Assembly: GCA_001801495.1 (NCBI GenBank)
Contig: MGXW01000017.1
Location: 1-9,630, forward strand
Direction of reading: 5' to 3'
Source of the DNA: Gammaproteobacteria bacterium RIFCSPHIGHO2_12_FULL_37_34
GTDB lineage: Bacteria; Pseudomonadota; Gammaproteobacteria; DSM-16500
Length of the DNA stretch: 9,630 bases
Shown here one piece after another: positions 1-6,667 of the stretch (positions are counted from its first letter, which is position 1; each line of letters opens with the position of its first letter). Both the position numbers and the translations under genes were made by a program. The notes below the pieces were generated by a model that was given only the letters and a program-made list of their open reading frames with translations, searched no databases and was not told the DNA's origin.

Positions 1-3000
1 AACATCGCTACCTAATACGCCGGTTAATGTGTAATTGCTCGAAGCTAAACTGGCGGCAGTTGTTGCATCATAAACTTTAGTCGCATCACTCGTTAATCCT
101 GCCGTTAAAGTAGCTTTGGTAATCGTACCAATATCAGAATTTGCAGTATCGGTACTCATTTGATAGCCATAAACTGTTGCGCTGCCATCGTTAGCACTGG
201 CTACATCAATACTTGTCACAGAAATATTTTTATTTATACCTACGTTTTTTGTATCATACGTACCATCTGTTGGATTATTGAGTGTGATTGTATCCCCATC
301 GATTGCACCACTCTCAGCAAAATTGCTTGCAGCTAGTGTGGCTGCAACTGTACTATCATAAACTTTACTAATTGTTCCGATTAATGAAGGTGTAATCGTT
401 GGAGCAATCGTGTATAAAAAGCCATTACCTGTTCCTTCTACAGTTGTTGATCCGTAAGTTGCATTATATTGTTTAAAGTCGTAAGTCAATCCACCTCGAT
501 TATCGCTCGCTGGATCACTCGACCACACTAGAAAATTGCCCACACCAGAACTCAATGCTGTTGTTCCTGCATTGTTAGTGAAAGTTGGTGCTGATAATAC
601 AATATCATTTCCTGCTGCATTTGCTGTTATACCTGCATTTAACGTGATACTTGAACTAGTATGTGTTGCGCGTAACGTAACACCACCAGGCGCCGTGATT
701 CCACTTACTGTTCCTAAGTCATCCGTGATATCGGTAATCGTTAAAGTATTGCTTGCAGCACTTTTTAGTGTAAGCAAATTAGCTGATTTATTTGCAGCAA
801 TATTTGAAAAGATATTATCATCAGATAACGATACCACCCCTCCTCCACGAATGATTAAATCAGATGTACTCGTTGCAAGATTAGTTGCGGCTGTTTGAAT
901 AATACCATCTGCAAATAAGGTTAATACCCCTGGTGCAAAGGTCGCATTAGGCGTCCATCCAGCGATTACCATCAAACCAGTATTGCTATCACCGATACGT
1001 ACATCGGTTGCACGTATTTTATTGAGTTCTGCTTGAGTTAAATCTAATGTTCCTATTCCACCAGCAATGCTAATCGATGTTCCACTCGTGCCAGGCGTAA
1101 TAATGGCACGTGATGCGCTACCTACATTTAATGCACTCCCACCAATTTGTGAGTTTGCATTAGTGCTTAACGTCATATTATTAGCTGCTAAACTAATTTG
1201 CCCGGTAGTGAGTAATAACGTACTAGCCGTTGTTGTGATGGTCCCTGCATATGCATTCACAGTAATCCCACCACCTGCTCCTGTTGTAATGTCACGTAAT
1301 GTTGTATTTCCACTACCACCACTTGCTGTATTTTGAGTAATGGTTACAGCGCTATTTGTTGTATTTGTAGTAGTAATCGATCCACTGGTGCCCATGTTAA
1401 ATACTTGAGTGCCCGCACCATCTTGATTGGCACTCATCGCTACTGTTCCACTTCCTGTATTTAACGCGGCTCTTAAATTAGTAGCATTCAAAGAAGTACT
1501 CGTGAAACTCCCATCGTTTGTTGTAATGTCGGCATCAATGTTGATAATACTTGCACCATTTAACACAATATTTAATGCACCTACTGTTGCACTAATAGGA
1601 TCATTTATCCCAATTGTTCCTCCGCTTGCTGCAGTTAATGTAAAGGTTGCTGCTCCACCCGATGTTTTAGTGATAGCATCATTTACAGTGATATTACCTG
1701 CTTGTGTGCCACCAGGTGTAGTGAGAATGGTAACGCTGGTACCTGAATTTAATGCAGTCATAATTGTATTCACATTTGCGATGGCAGTGTTAGCGGTTGT
1801 GGTATATGTATTAGGTGAACCACCATCAAAACCACCGTTTGAGGTAGCACTTGTTGATAAAGTGACATTTGCTGGATCAAGCAACCACATACCAGCTTCT
1901 CCAAAAGGTGCGCTTGCATCAACACTTCCCATTGCCGCTAAATATTTTTTACCAGATGTTTCTACCAACCCACCGTTACCGCCTGCTGCTCCGCCACGTG
2001 CAAAAATATTTCCGTAGAAATCAGTTGCATCATTTGCCCAAACAATGACTTTACCACCACTACCAATAGTAACTGCATCAGCAAATAAATTAACATCAGG
2101 ACCAATAAAAGTATTTTTAGCGTTTAAAATAAGAGGATTTTTTCCTTGATAATCACCACCAATTAAAATTTCACCACCACCGATATCGCCTGAAACATTG
2201 ATATAAGCATCATCTGTTAATGCAACCTGTGAACCTAGTACTTGCACGTTACCACCACGTTCACCAGGACGTTTCCCGGATGCAATCATTTTTCCTGAAA
2301 CTTTTACAGAACCACTATGTCCCATTAGTACAATCGTGCCATTTTGGACACTCACAGAACGCGCTTCAATCACACCTTGCATATTAATGACACGATCAAG
2401 CACATCACCTGCTGCTTTTGCTGATAAATAAACCTTACCACCATTTGCAATAATGGTACCTGCTTGCTCTACCCCGTTTTTTAATTGGCGACCATGTTGA
2501 TCAATGGCTTGTTTCAGCACTTCACCATCAACTGCAAAACTAATCATGTCGTTTCCAGAAAAACCAATCGTAAATTCACTACCACTTGCTAATACAACGT
2601 TTCCTAAATTTGCTTCAATATGCCCATTATTCACAACACCAGCACCGATTAATGCTACTAAGCCTGCTTCTGCTACTTTGATTATGCCTTCATTAATAAT
2701 AGCGCCGTTCCAATTGGGTGATTGTTTAAAGTGATAATGACCAGACATAAAATCTTCATTGCTTATATCTGCAGTGGATGCTAACAATCCCGCTACATTT
2801 ATTTCAGCGCCTTGACCAAACAGAATGCCTGCCGGATTAATTAACCATACTTGGCCATTTGCGCTTAATCTTCCTTCGATAGAAGAAGCGCCATTTGCTG
2901 GATTGATTCGATTCAATATAATTGAACTGCTAGAAGGTTGTTGGAAATTGACCCGTTCTTGTGGGGCAACATTAAACGAATTCCAGTTGATAATTGCTTT

Positions 3001-3165
3001 ATCAGACGTTTGGTTAATTTGCACCGTATTAGCATCGGGGGAAGTAATTGTCGCACTGCCACCTACTACTTCTCCAGCTTCCGGATTAGCAAAAATAACG
3101 CAAGAAATGAGCATGCTGCTAATAAAGAGCATCAATTTTCTTATTTCTCGCAAATGAATATTCAT
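1..3165 (-). CDS. Two-partner-secretion filamentous haemagglutinin-like adhesin, 3' end beyond window
   Basis: Seen: the minus frame starting at 3165 appears open to base 1 (1055 codons, no stop found). A hydrophobic signal segment (residues about 9-26) is followed by a region typical of the haemagglutination-activity (TPS) domain, including GEVVGGSATI (31-40) and WLINPAGILFG (107-117), a variant of the NPNG-type motif. Around residues 370-416 comes the GGKVIVWA...FYG...ARGGAAGGNGG...SGK...LDPANVTL pattern usual in these proteins, then Thr/Gly/Asn-rich beta-helix repeats. Near the window edge are two YDG-type units (VYDSTVAATL from residue 935, VYDATTAASL from 1031). Known of the family: such proteins cross the outer membrane through a TpsB/FhaC-type pore and act in adhesion or contact. 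No TpsB partner is in the window. The ATG has a purine-rich GGAGAGGG upstream. The many short plus-strand ORFs opposite it are shadows. Confidence 0.93.
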   Translation of the reverse strand, partial: MNIHLREIRKLMLFISSMLISCVIFANPEAGEVVGGSATITSPDANTVQINQTSDKAIINWNSFNVAPQERVNFQQPSSSSIILNRINPANGASSIEGRLSANGQVWLINPAGILFGQGAEINVAGLLASTADISNEDFMSGHYHFKQSPNWNGAIINEGIIKVAEAGLVALIGAGVVNNGHIEANLGNVVLASGSEFTIGFSGNDMISFAVDGEVLKQAIDQHGRQLKNGVEQAGTIIANGGKVYLSAKAAGDVLDRVINMQGVIEARSVSVQNGTIVLMGHSGSVKVSGKMIASGKRPGERGGNVQVLGSQVALTDDAYINVSGDIGGGEILIGGDYQGKNPLILNAKNTFIGPDVNLFADAVTIGSGGKVIVWANDATDFYGNIFARGGAAGGNGGLVETSGKKYLAAMGSVDASAPFGEAGMWLLDPANVTLSTSATSNGGFDGGSPNTYTTTANTAIANVNTIMTALNSGTSVTILTTPGGTQAGNITVNDAITKTSGGAATFTLTAASGGTIGINDPISATVGALNIVLNGASIINIDADITTNDGSFTSTSLNATNLRAALNTGSGTVAMSANQDGAGTQVFNMGTSGSITTTNTTNSAVTITQNTASGGSGNTTLRDITTGAGGGITVNAYAGTITTTASTLLLTTGQISLAANNMTLSTNANSQIGGSALNVGSASRAIITPGTSGTSISIAGGIGTLDLTQAELNKIRATDVRIGDSNTGLMVIAGWTPNATFAPGVLTLFADGIIQTAATNLATSTSDLIIRGGGVVSLSDDNIFSNIAANKSANLLTLKSAASNTLTITDITDDLGTVSGITAPGGVTLRATHTSSSITLNAGITANAAGNDIVLSAPTFTNNAGTTALSSGVGNFLVWSSDPASDNRGGLTYDFKQYNATYGSTTVEGTGNGFLYTIAPTITPSLIGTISKVYDSTVAATLAASNFAESGAIDGDTITLNNPTDGTYDTKNVGINKNISVTSIDVASANDGSATVYGYQMSTDTANSDIGTITKATLTAGLTSDATKVYDATTAASLASSNYTLTGVLGSDV

Positions 3166-3173
3166 CTTGCCCA

Positions 3174-3181
3174 CCCTCTCC
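3174..3181 (-). promoter_or_regulatory. Ribosome binding site of the adhesin gene
   Basis: On the minus strand GGAGAGGG lies about 8-9 nt before the ATG at 3165. It supports this start over the internal ATGs at codons 12 and 18, which would remove most of the signal peptide. Confidence 0.65.
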
Positions 3182-3204
3182 AGGTCTTATTAACTATAGT
3201 ATAG

Positions 3205-3232
3205 ATTATGTTTGATCATTGGGGGTTAACAA
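3205..3232 (-). promoter_or_regulatory. Possible sigma70-type promoter for the adhesin gene
   Basis: Reading the minus strand, TTGTTA (3232-3227, 4 of 6 to consensus) and CATAAT (3210-3205, 5 of 6) are separated by 16 nt. Other -10-like hexamers (TATACT, TATAGT) lie just downstream, so the exact element is uncertain in such AT-rich DNA. Confidence 0.3.
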
Positions 3233-3328
3233 AAATTATTATATTTATTATTTAGTTATAGCTTATATCGGATTGGTTTTTTTAAAAAAAATAGACAATG
3301 AACAAATTTATTCATTTCTAAAAGGATT

Positions 3329-3334
3329 TATAAT
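3329..3334 (+). promoter_or_regulatory. Perfect TATAAT just before the ATPase start codon
   Basis: TATAAT sits 6 nt before the ATG at 3341, with a weak TTTATT 16 nt upstream. If used as a -10 box, transcription would begin at or next to the ATG, giving a leaderless or nearly leaderless message. A competing reading is that AAAGGA at 3321-3326 is a ribosome binding site with a long 14-nt spacer, and the promoter lies further upstream. Confidence 0.3.
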
Positions 3335-3340
3335 AAGTAG

Positions 3341-4645
3341 ATGAATACAGATATTCTTTCAGATAATTTGCATAAAAAATTTCCCGCTCACTTTAGTGAA
3401 CGCGATCCACTATTGGCACGTTTAAAAAATTATTCTTTTAAATATTCATCTCCTCTACTTAATCGACTACCTACTACTGAAGGGATACATACTTTAGTAG
3501 GCGGTCAATTATTAGGAAAAACCACATTGCTTAAGCAATGGATAGTTCGATTACTTGGAGCGGGCGTACACGCAGAAGCAATCACATTTTTTTCTGGGAA
3601 GAGGATTAAGAATAGCGATGAGCTCATTCAATTATTTCAAACGCAGCTTACTGAAAAACCTACTACGAGACAATATATTATTATTGATGATATCAATTAT
3701 ATTATAGATTGGAATAAAGCCATCCTGTGGTTGGCGACAAAAGCCTGTATGCAACACGCAATCATCATGCTCACTAGTGCTGATAGTACTCTTAGCAATC
3801 AAATAAAACAAATTCATATTGATATAAAAGATGAAAACAATCTGCATATCCATCCACTTTCATTTCGAGAAACTGTATTGCTCAAACATCCTCATACTAT
3901 CGATTTACTAAAAGAATTTAATTGTTATCTATTACACGGCGGATATTTACCAGCTATTTATGATGTAATGACATTTGGAAAAATATCTGCTAAAACATTT
4001 GCTTTGTATTCAGATGGCATCATCAAAGAATTGTTATTGCATGGCAAACATACAAATTTTATTCGCGAGATTTTAACTTTTATTATTCAACATTATTTTG
4101 TACCGGTTTCATTCAATGGATTAGTTAAAGAATTATCCATTGAACATCCAAAAACGATTAGAGATTATTTAGAGTTATTATCTATTATCGACACACTATT
4201 CATTCAATCAGCTTTGATTGAAGATAAATTACTTCCAGCACCTAAAAAAGCACGTAAATTAATTTTTACTGACCCATTTGTTTTTCATGCCATACGAGCC
4301 TATGTGTTTGATAAGGGATATTCTGAAGTAGAATTAACTAGCCTATTGAAAGATTCTGATTTGTACACCAACCTCGCAAAAACATGTGTGATATCACATT
4401 TCCAGAGACATTATCCAACTTATTATATTAAAGATGAAGGTGAAGTGGATCTTGTTTATGTGATGAAGCAGCGCTTTTGGCCTATTATTATTTCATGGAT
4501 GAGTCAATTGCGTTCCAAAGATATCAAACAAATTGTAAAATATTCTAATGGGAGAATATTAACCAAAACTGATCAAGCAAGCTTAATCGAAAATATAAGG
4601 ACAGAATCGTTATTGCAAGTATTATGGGATGGAGGAAGGAGATGA
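3341..4645 (+). CDS. AAA_14/DUF4143-type ATP-binding protein
   Basis: A 434-residue cytoplasmic P-loop protein. Seen: Walker A at residues 54-61 (GGQLLGKT), Walker B YIIIDDI at 112-118, a sensor-like LTSAD at 144-148, then HPLSFRE (171-177) and HGGYLPAI (199-206). The last two match the 'PLSFREF' and 'GGYP' signatures of the AAA_14 plus DUF4143 ATPase family. A helical, winged-helix-like middle region follows. The C-terminal part has GEVDLVY (367-373), as in the restriction-nuclease-like fold of the family, but the usual following 'IEVK' reads IIIS (382-385). Known: this family is widespread in bacteria and archaea and poorly characterised, with no single agreed function. The gene is first in a plus-strand operon and its last codons contain the ribosome binding site of the kinase gene downstream. 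A specific cellular role cannot be assigned. Confidence 0.85.
   Translation: MNTDILSDNLHKKFPAHFSERDPLLARLKNYSFKYSSPLLNRLPTTEGIHTLVGGQLLGKTTLLKQWIVRLLGAGVHAEAITFFSGKRIKNSDELIQLFQTQLTEKPTTRQYIIIDDINYIIDWNKAILWLATKACMQHAIIMLTSADSTLSNQIKQIHIDIKDENNLHIHPLSFRETVLLKHPHTIDLLKEFNCYLLHGGYLPAIYDVMTFGKISAKTFALYSDGIIKELLLHGKHTNFIREILTFIIQHYFVPVSFNGLVKELSIEHPKTIRDYLELLSIIDTLFIQSALIEDKLLPAPKKARKLIFTDPFVFHAIRAYVFDKGYSEVELTSLLKDSDLYTNLAKTCVISHFQRHYPTYYIKDEGEVDLVYVMKQRFWPIIISWMSQLRSKDIKQIVKYSNGRILTKTDQASLIENIRTESLLQVLWDGGRR
4631..4642 (+). promoter_or_regulatory. Shine-Dalgarno region selecting the kinase start
   Basis: GGAGGAAGGAGA lies within the last codons of the ATPase gene (its TGA is 4643-4645) and ends 10 nt before the ATG at 4653. 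The in-frame ATG at 4629 lies upstream of this element and has no ribosome binding site, so 4653 is preferred. The arrangement suggests translational coupling. Confidence 0.65.
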
Positions 4646-4652
4646 GATTGCA

Positions 4653-5408
4653 ATGAAAAAGAAAATGAAGTTGAAGAAGAACAATAAAAAAAATATGCAG
4701 CGAGCATTGTTTACTAAAGCTGAATTTTTGTCAAATATGTCACATGATTTACGCACGCCTATCAATGGAATTATTGGGTTTACCGAATTAATATTGTATG
4801 GGAAAACAGGTGATATTACTCCAGAACAAAAAGAATATTTAAGTGATATTGTATCTTGTGCAAGCCAATTATTGGCGATAATAAATGAGTTGCTTGACAT
4901 TGCTAAACTTGAAGCGGGAATGATAGAGTTTAAACCTGCCAAGGTGGATGTTATACGAGTATTAAAACGAACGCTTGATGTCTTTAATACATTGATTATA
5001 GGTAAAAATATCAGTTTAGAAATAAAAGTGGATCCAGCAGTAAATTATATCATTATCGATTCAACTAAATTTAAACAAGTGATTTATAATTACGTTTCCA
5101 ATGCGTTTAAGTTTACTTATCCTGGTGGGCATATCATTATTCGGGTTCGCCCAGATAAAAGCAATTTTTTTCGTTTAGAGGTAGAAGATACAGGAATTGG
5201 AATTCGTCAAGAAGATATACCAAAACTCTTTATTGCTTTTCAAAAAGTTGATAAGGATAGCATTAATTTAGAAGAACACATTAGCACTGGCTTGGGGCTT
5301 GCACTAACACGACAAATTGTTGAATCGCAAGGAGGCCGAGTGGGTGTGGAGAGTGTTTGGAAGAAAGGCAGCATATTTTATGCTATTCTTCCTTGTAGTC
5401 CTCTTTAA
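4653..5408 (+). CDS. Soluble sensor histidine kinase core (HisKA + HATPase_c) without an input domain
   Basis: About 251 residues from the preferred ATG (259 from 4629). A short Lys/Asn-rich N-terminus runs straight into the dimerisation/phosphoacceptor domain, with H-box FLSNMSHDLRTP (His31). The ATP-binding domain has the N box YVSNAFKFT (Asn150), G1 box DTGIGI (from Asp179), an F-box-like segment PKLFIAFQ and the G2 box GLGL (213-216). All motifs for autophosphorylation are present. There is no transmembrane segment, PAS, GAF or HAMP; most relatives carry such a sensor before the H box, so this kinase probably depends on a partner for its signal. It lies between the ATPase gene, whose end overlaps its ribosome binding site, and the receiver gene 13 nt downstream, the likely phosphorylation partner. 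An A8 tract at 4686-4693 lies near its start. Function as a kinase core is secure; the signal is unknown. Confidence 0.9.
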   Translation: MKKKMKLKKNNKKNMQRALFTKAEFLSNMSHDLRTPINGIIGFTELILYGKTGDITPEQKEYLSDIVSCASQLLAIINELLDIAKLEAGMIEFKPAKVDVIRVLKRTLDVFNTLIIGKNISLEIKVDPAVNYIIIDSTKFKQVIYNYVSNAFKFTYPGGHIIIRVRPDKSNFFRLEVEDTGIGIRQEDIPKLFIAFQKVDKDSINLEEHISTGLGLALTRQIVESQGGRVGVESVWKKGSIFYAILPCSPL

Positions 5409-5421
5409 AGGAAGCGAACAT

Positions 5422-5796
5422 ATGGCAAATGAGACTATTCTGATCATTGATGATAATGCTGTTAACTTAAAGTTAGTTAAAGTATTGCTTATGGGAGAAG
5501 GATATCATATTGAGACTGCCACAACAGCTGAAGAGGCACTAAAAGTTTTAGAGACATTTCAACCGCATCTCATTTTGATGGATATACAACTTCCTCAGAT
5601 GGATGGAATAGAATTAACACGTATACTCAAAGCGAATCCTAAATTTAAACATATTATTATTCTTGCGCTCACAGCTTACGCCATGCAAGGAGATAGGGAA
5701 AAGATTCTAGCAGCCGGTTGTGATGGGTATGTTGCAAAGCCAATTGATATTCAGACGTTACCAAAAATGATCGCAGAATATTTAAAGAAAGCTTAG
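5422..5796 (+). CDS. Single-domain response regulator (CheY/DivK-like receiver)
   Basis: A 124-residue stand-alone REC domain. Seen: acidic pocket Asp10/Asp11 in LIIDDN, phosphoacceptor Asp54 in LILMDIQLP, Thr84 in LALTAYAM and Lys106 in VAKPID, so all conserved receiver residues are present. No output domain follows; the protein ends just after helix 5. The ATG at 5422 is preceded by AAAGGAAG (5407-5414) at good spacing; longer in-frame starts lie inside the kinase gene and add unrelated residues. The gene follows the sensorless kinase with a 13-nt gap, so the two very probably form a cognate pair. With no output of its own it probably acts by protein contact or as a shuttle to the Hpt proteins encoded convergently downstream; that role is inferred. 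Confidence 0.93.
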   Translation: MANETILIIDDNAVNLKLVKVLLMGEGYHIETATTAEEALKVLETFQPHLILMDIQLPQMDGIELTRILKANPKFKHIIILALTAYAMQGDREKILAAGCDGYVAKPIDIQTLPKMIAEYLKKA

Positions 5797-5803
5797 TTAA
5801 GCT
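5784..5803 (-). terminator. Weak hairpin between convergent operons
   Basis: AGCTT-AGTT-AAGCT (perfect arms 5790-5794 and 5799-5803, extendable by one A:T pair) straddles the receiver stop codon. Read on the minus strand it is followed by TTCTTT, as in a small intrinsic terminator for the minus operon. The stem is short and AT-rich, so strength is doubtful; on the plus strand the tail is only moderately T-rich. Confidence 0.3.
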
Positions 5804-5818
5804 AAATATTATTTAAGG

Positions 5819-6157
5819 CTAAGAGCAAGCTATTGATTTTTTTGCAACTTCATTTTCTAAGCGCAAAATATAATTTTTTATTTCTAAGCAATCCCTAGCA
5901 ATAAGCGTCCAATCTTGTTGTTCGATATGGTCTTCTGCTTGTTGACATACATCGGCGAGTTTAACAAAACCGCTATTACCTGCCGAACCTTTTAGTTTAT
6001 GTAGCTGAAATTTTAGCAATCGAACATTTTTATTTTGTGTGGCTTGTTCAATTTCTTGAACACTTTTTTGTGCGGAATTGACGAAAAGATTAAGAAATTC
6101 ATTTATTTCTTTTTGATCATCGCCAAAAATGGTTTTTAGGTAGTTTAAATTAATCAA
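5819..6157 (-). CDS. Free-standing histidine phosphotransfer (Hpt) protein, TTG start
   Basis: A 112-residue helical protein with the Hpt signature HKLKGSAGNSG, where His53 is the expected phosphoacceptor; the length suits a single four-helix Hpt module with nothing else. Known: Hpt proteins relay phosphate between receiver domains in multistep phosphorelays. The start is TTG at 6157-6155, directly after the TGA (6160-6158) of the preceding receiver gene. AAGGA 9 nt upstream is a good ribosome binding site for it. The overlapping ATG at 6161 reads only three codons before TAA, so it is not the start. This is the last gene of the minus operon. Candidate partners are the receiver just upstream, the single-domain receiver opposite, and the receivers of the Hpt-REC-REC-GGDEF protein; specificity cannot be read from sequence. 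Confidence 0.9.
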   Translation of the reverse strand: MINLNYLKTIFGDDQKEINEFLNLFVNSAQKSVQEIEQATQNKNVRLLKFQLHKLKGSAGNSGFVKLADVCQQAEDHIEQQDWTLIARDCLEIKNYILRLENEVAKKSIACS

Positions 6158-6658
6158 TCATTTTTTTCCTTCTAGAATAAGATAAAGTAGTTGTTCTAAG
6201 GTGTTAATATAGGTTAGACATACTTGTAGTTCTTGATTTTTACTGATGACGATATCTCGATATTTAACAATTCTTTCTCCAGCAAGCAAACGAATATGTA
6301 ATTCTGAATAGTTCACTGGTTTAATTAGAAATTCATCTGCTCCAGCTTCAAGACCCTTCAGAATATTAGGTGTGCCTGATAACCGAGTTAAAAAAATAAT
6401 ATACGGTTGCAAAACAAGTTGATTCCTGATGCGTTCACATAAAGCAAGACCATCTAATTGTGGCATAAGCCAATCAACGACAAGTAGCTTCGGTGCATCA
6501 GGCTGCTGTAATAAATCCCATGCTTGTTCGCCATGAGTAGCTTCTATAACCTGATAACCCCATTTGCTAATGGCAGTTCGTAATAAAATACGAGTGGGTT
6601 CATCATCATCAGCAATGAGTACTTTTTCAGAAGAAATAAGAGCAGAATCAATTGTCAT
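6158..6658 (-). CDS. Response regulator: REC domain with short helical tail
   Basis: 166 residues. The receiver (about 12-128) has the acidic pocket ADDDE (Asp17-19), phosphoacceptor Asp62 in VVDWLMP, Thr91 in FLTR and Lys113 in LIKPVN, so it should be phosphorylatable. After AGERIV comes a helical, probably coiled-coil tail of about 35 residues ending LEQLLYLILEGKK. In related regulators a similar segment leads into a longer C-terminal region with a Cys-Lys-Lys motif; here it stops at once and no output domain is present. The gene sits 9 nt after the GGDEF gene's stop, and its own stop abuts the TTG of the Hpt gene, so the three are almost certainly co-transcribed and translationally linked. 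It probably exchanges phosphate with one of the two Hpt modules encoded beside it. Confidence 0.9.
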   Translation of the reverse strand: MTIDSALISSEKVLIADDDEPTRILLRTAISKWGYQVIEATHGEQAWDLLQQPDAPKLLVVDWLMPQLDGLALCERIRNQLVLQPYIIFLTRLSGTPNILKGLEAGADEFLIKPVNYSELHIRLLAGERIVKYRDIVISKNQELQVCLTYINTLEQLLYLILEGKK

Positions 6659-6667
6659 AATACCTAT

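Noticed and set aside
536..3204. Several plus-strand ORFs of 76-196 codons opposite the adhesin gene
   Set aside because: They lie antisense to a long, clearly recognisable adhesin frame, have low-complexity Val/Ala/Pro-rich translations and no recognisable domains. They arise from the repetitive Thr/Gly/Asn codons on the other strand.
3284..4693. Other A8 runs (3284-3291 intergenic, 4686-4693 in the kinase gene) as further phase switches
   Set aside because: Runs of eight A are not rare in DNA this AT-rich, and the kinase frame is intact as written. They are a caution against over-reading the A8 at 8733 alone.
5317..5421. N-terminal extension of the single-domain receiver to 159 residues
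   Set aside because: The extra residues lie inside the kinase gene in another frame and match no receiver. ATG 5422 has a good ribosome binding site and begins the REC domain exactly.
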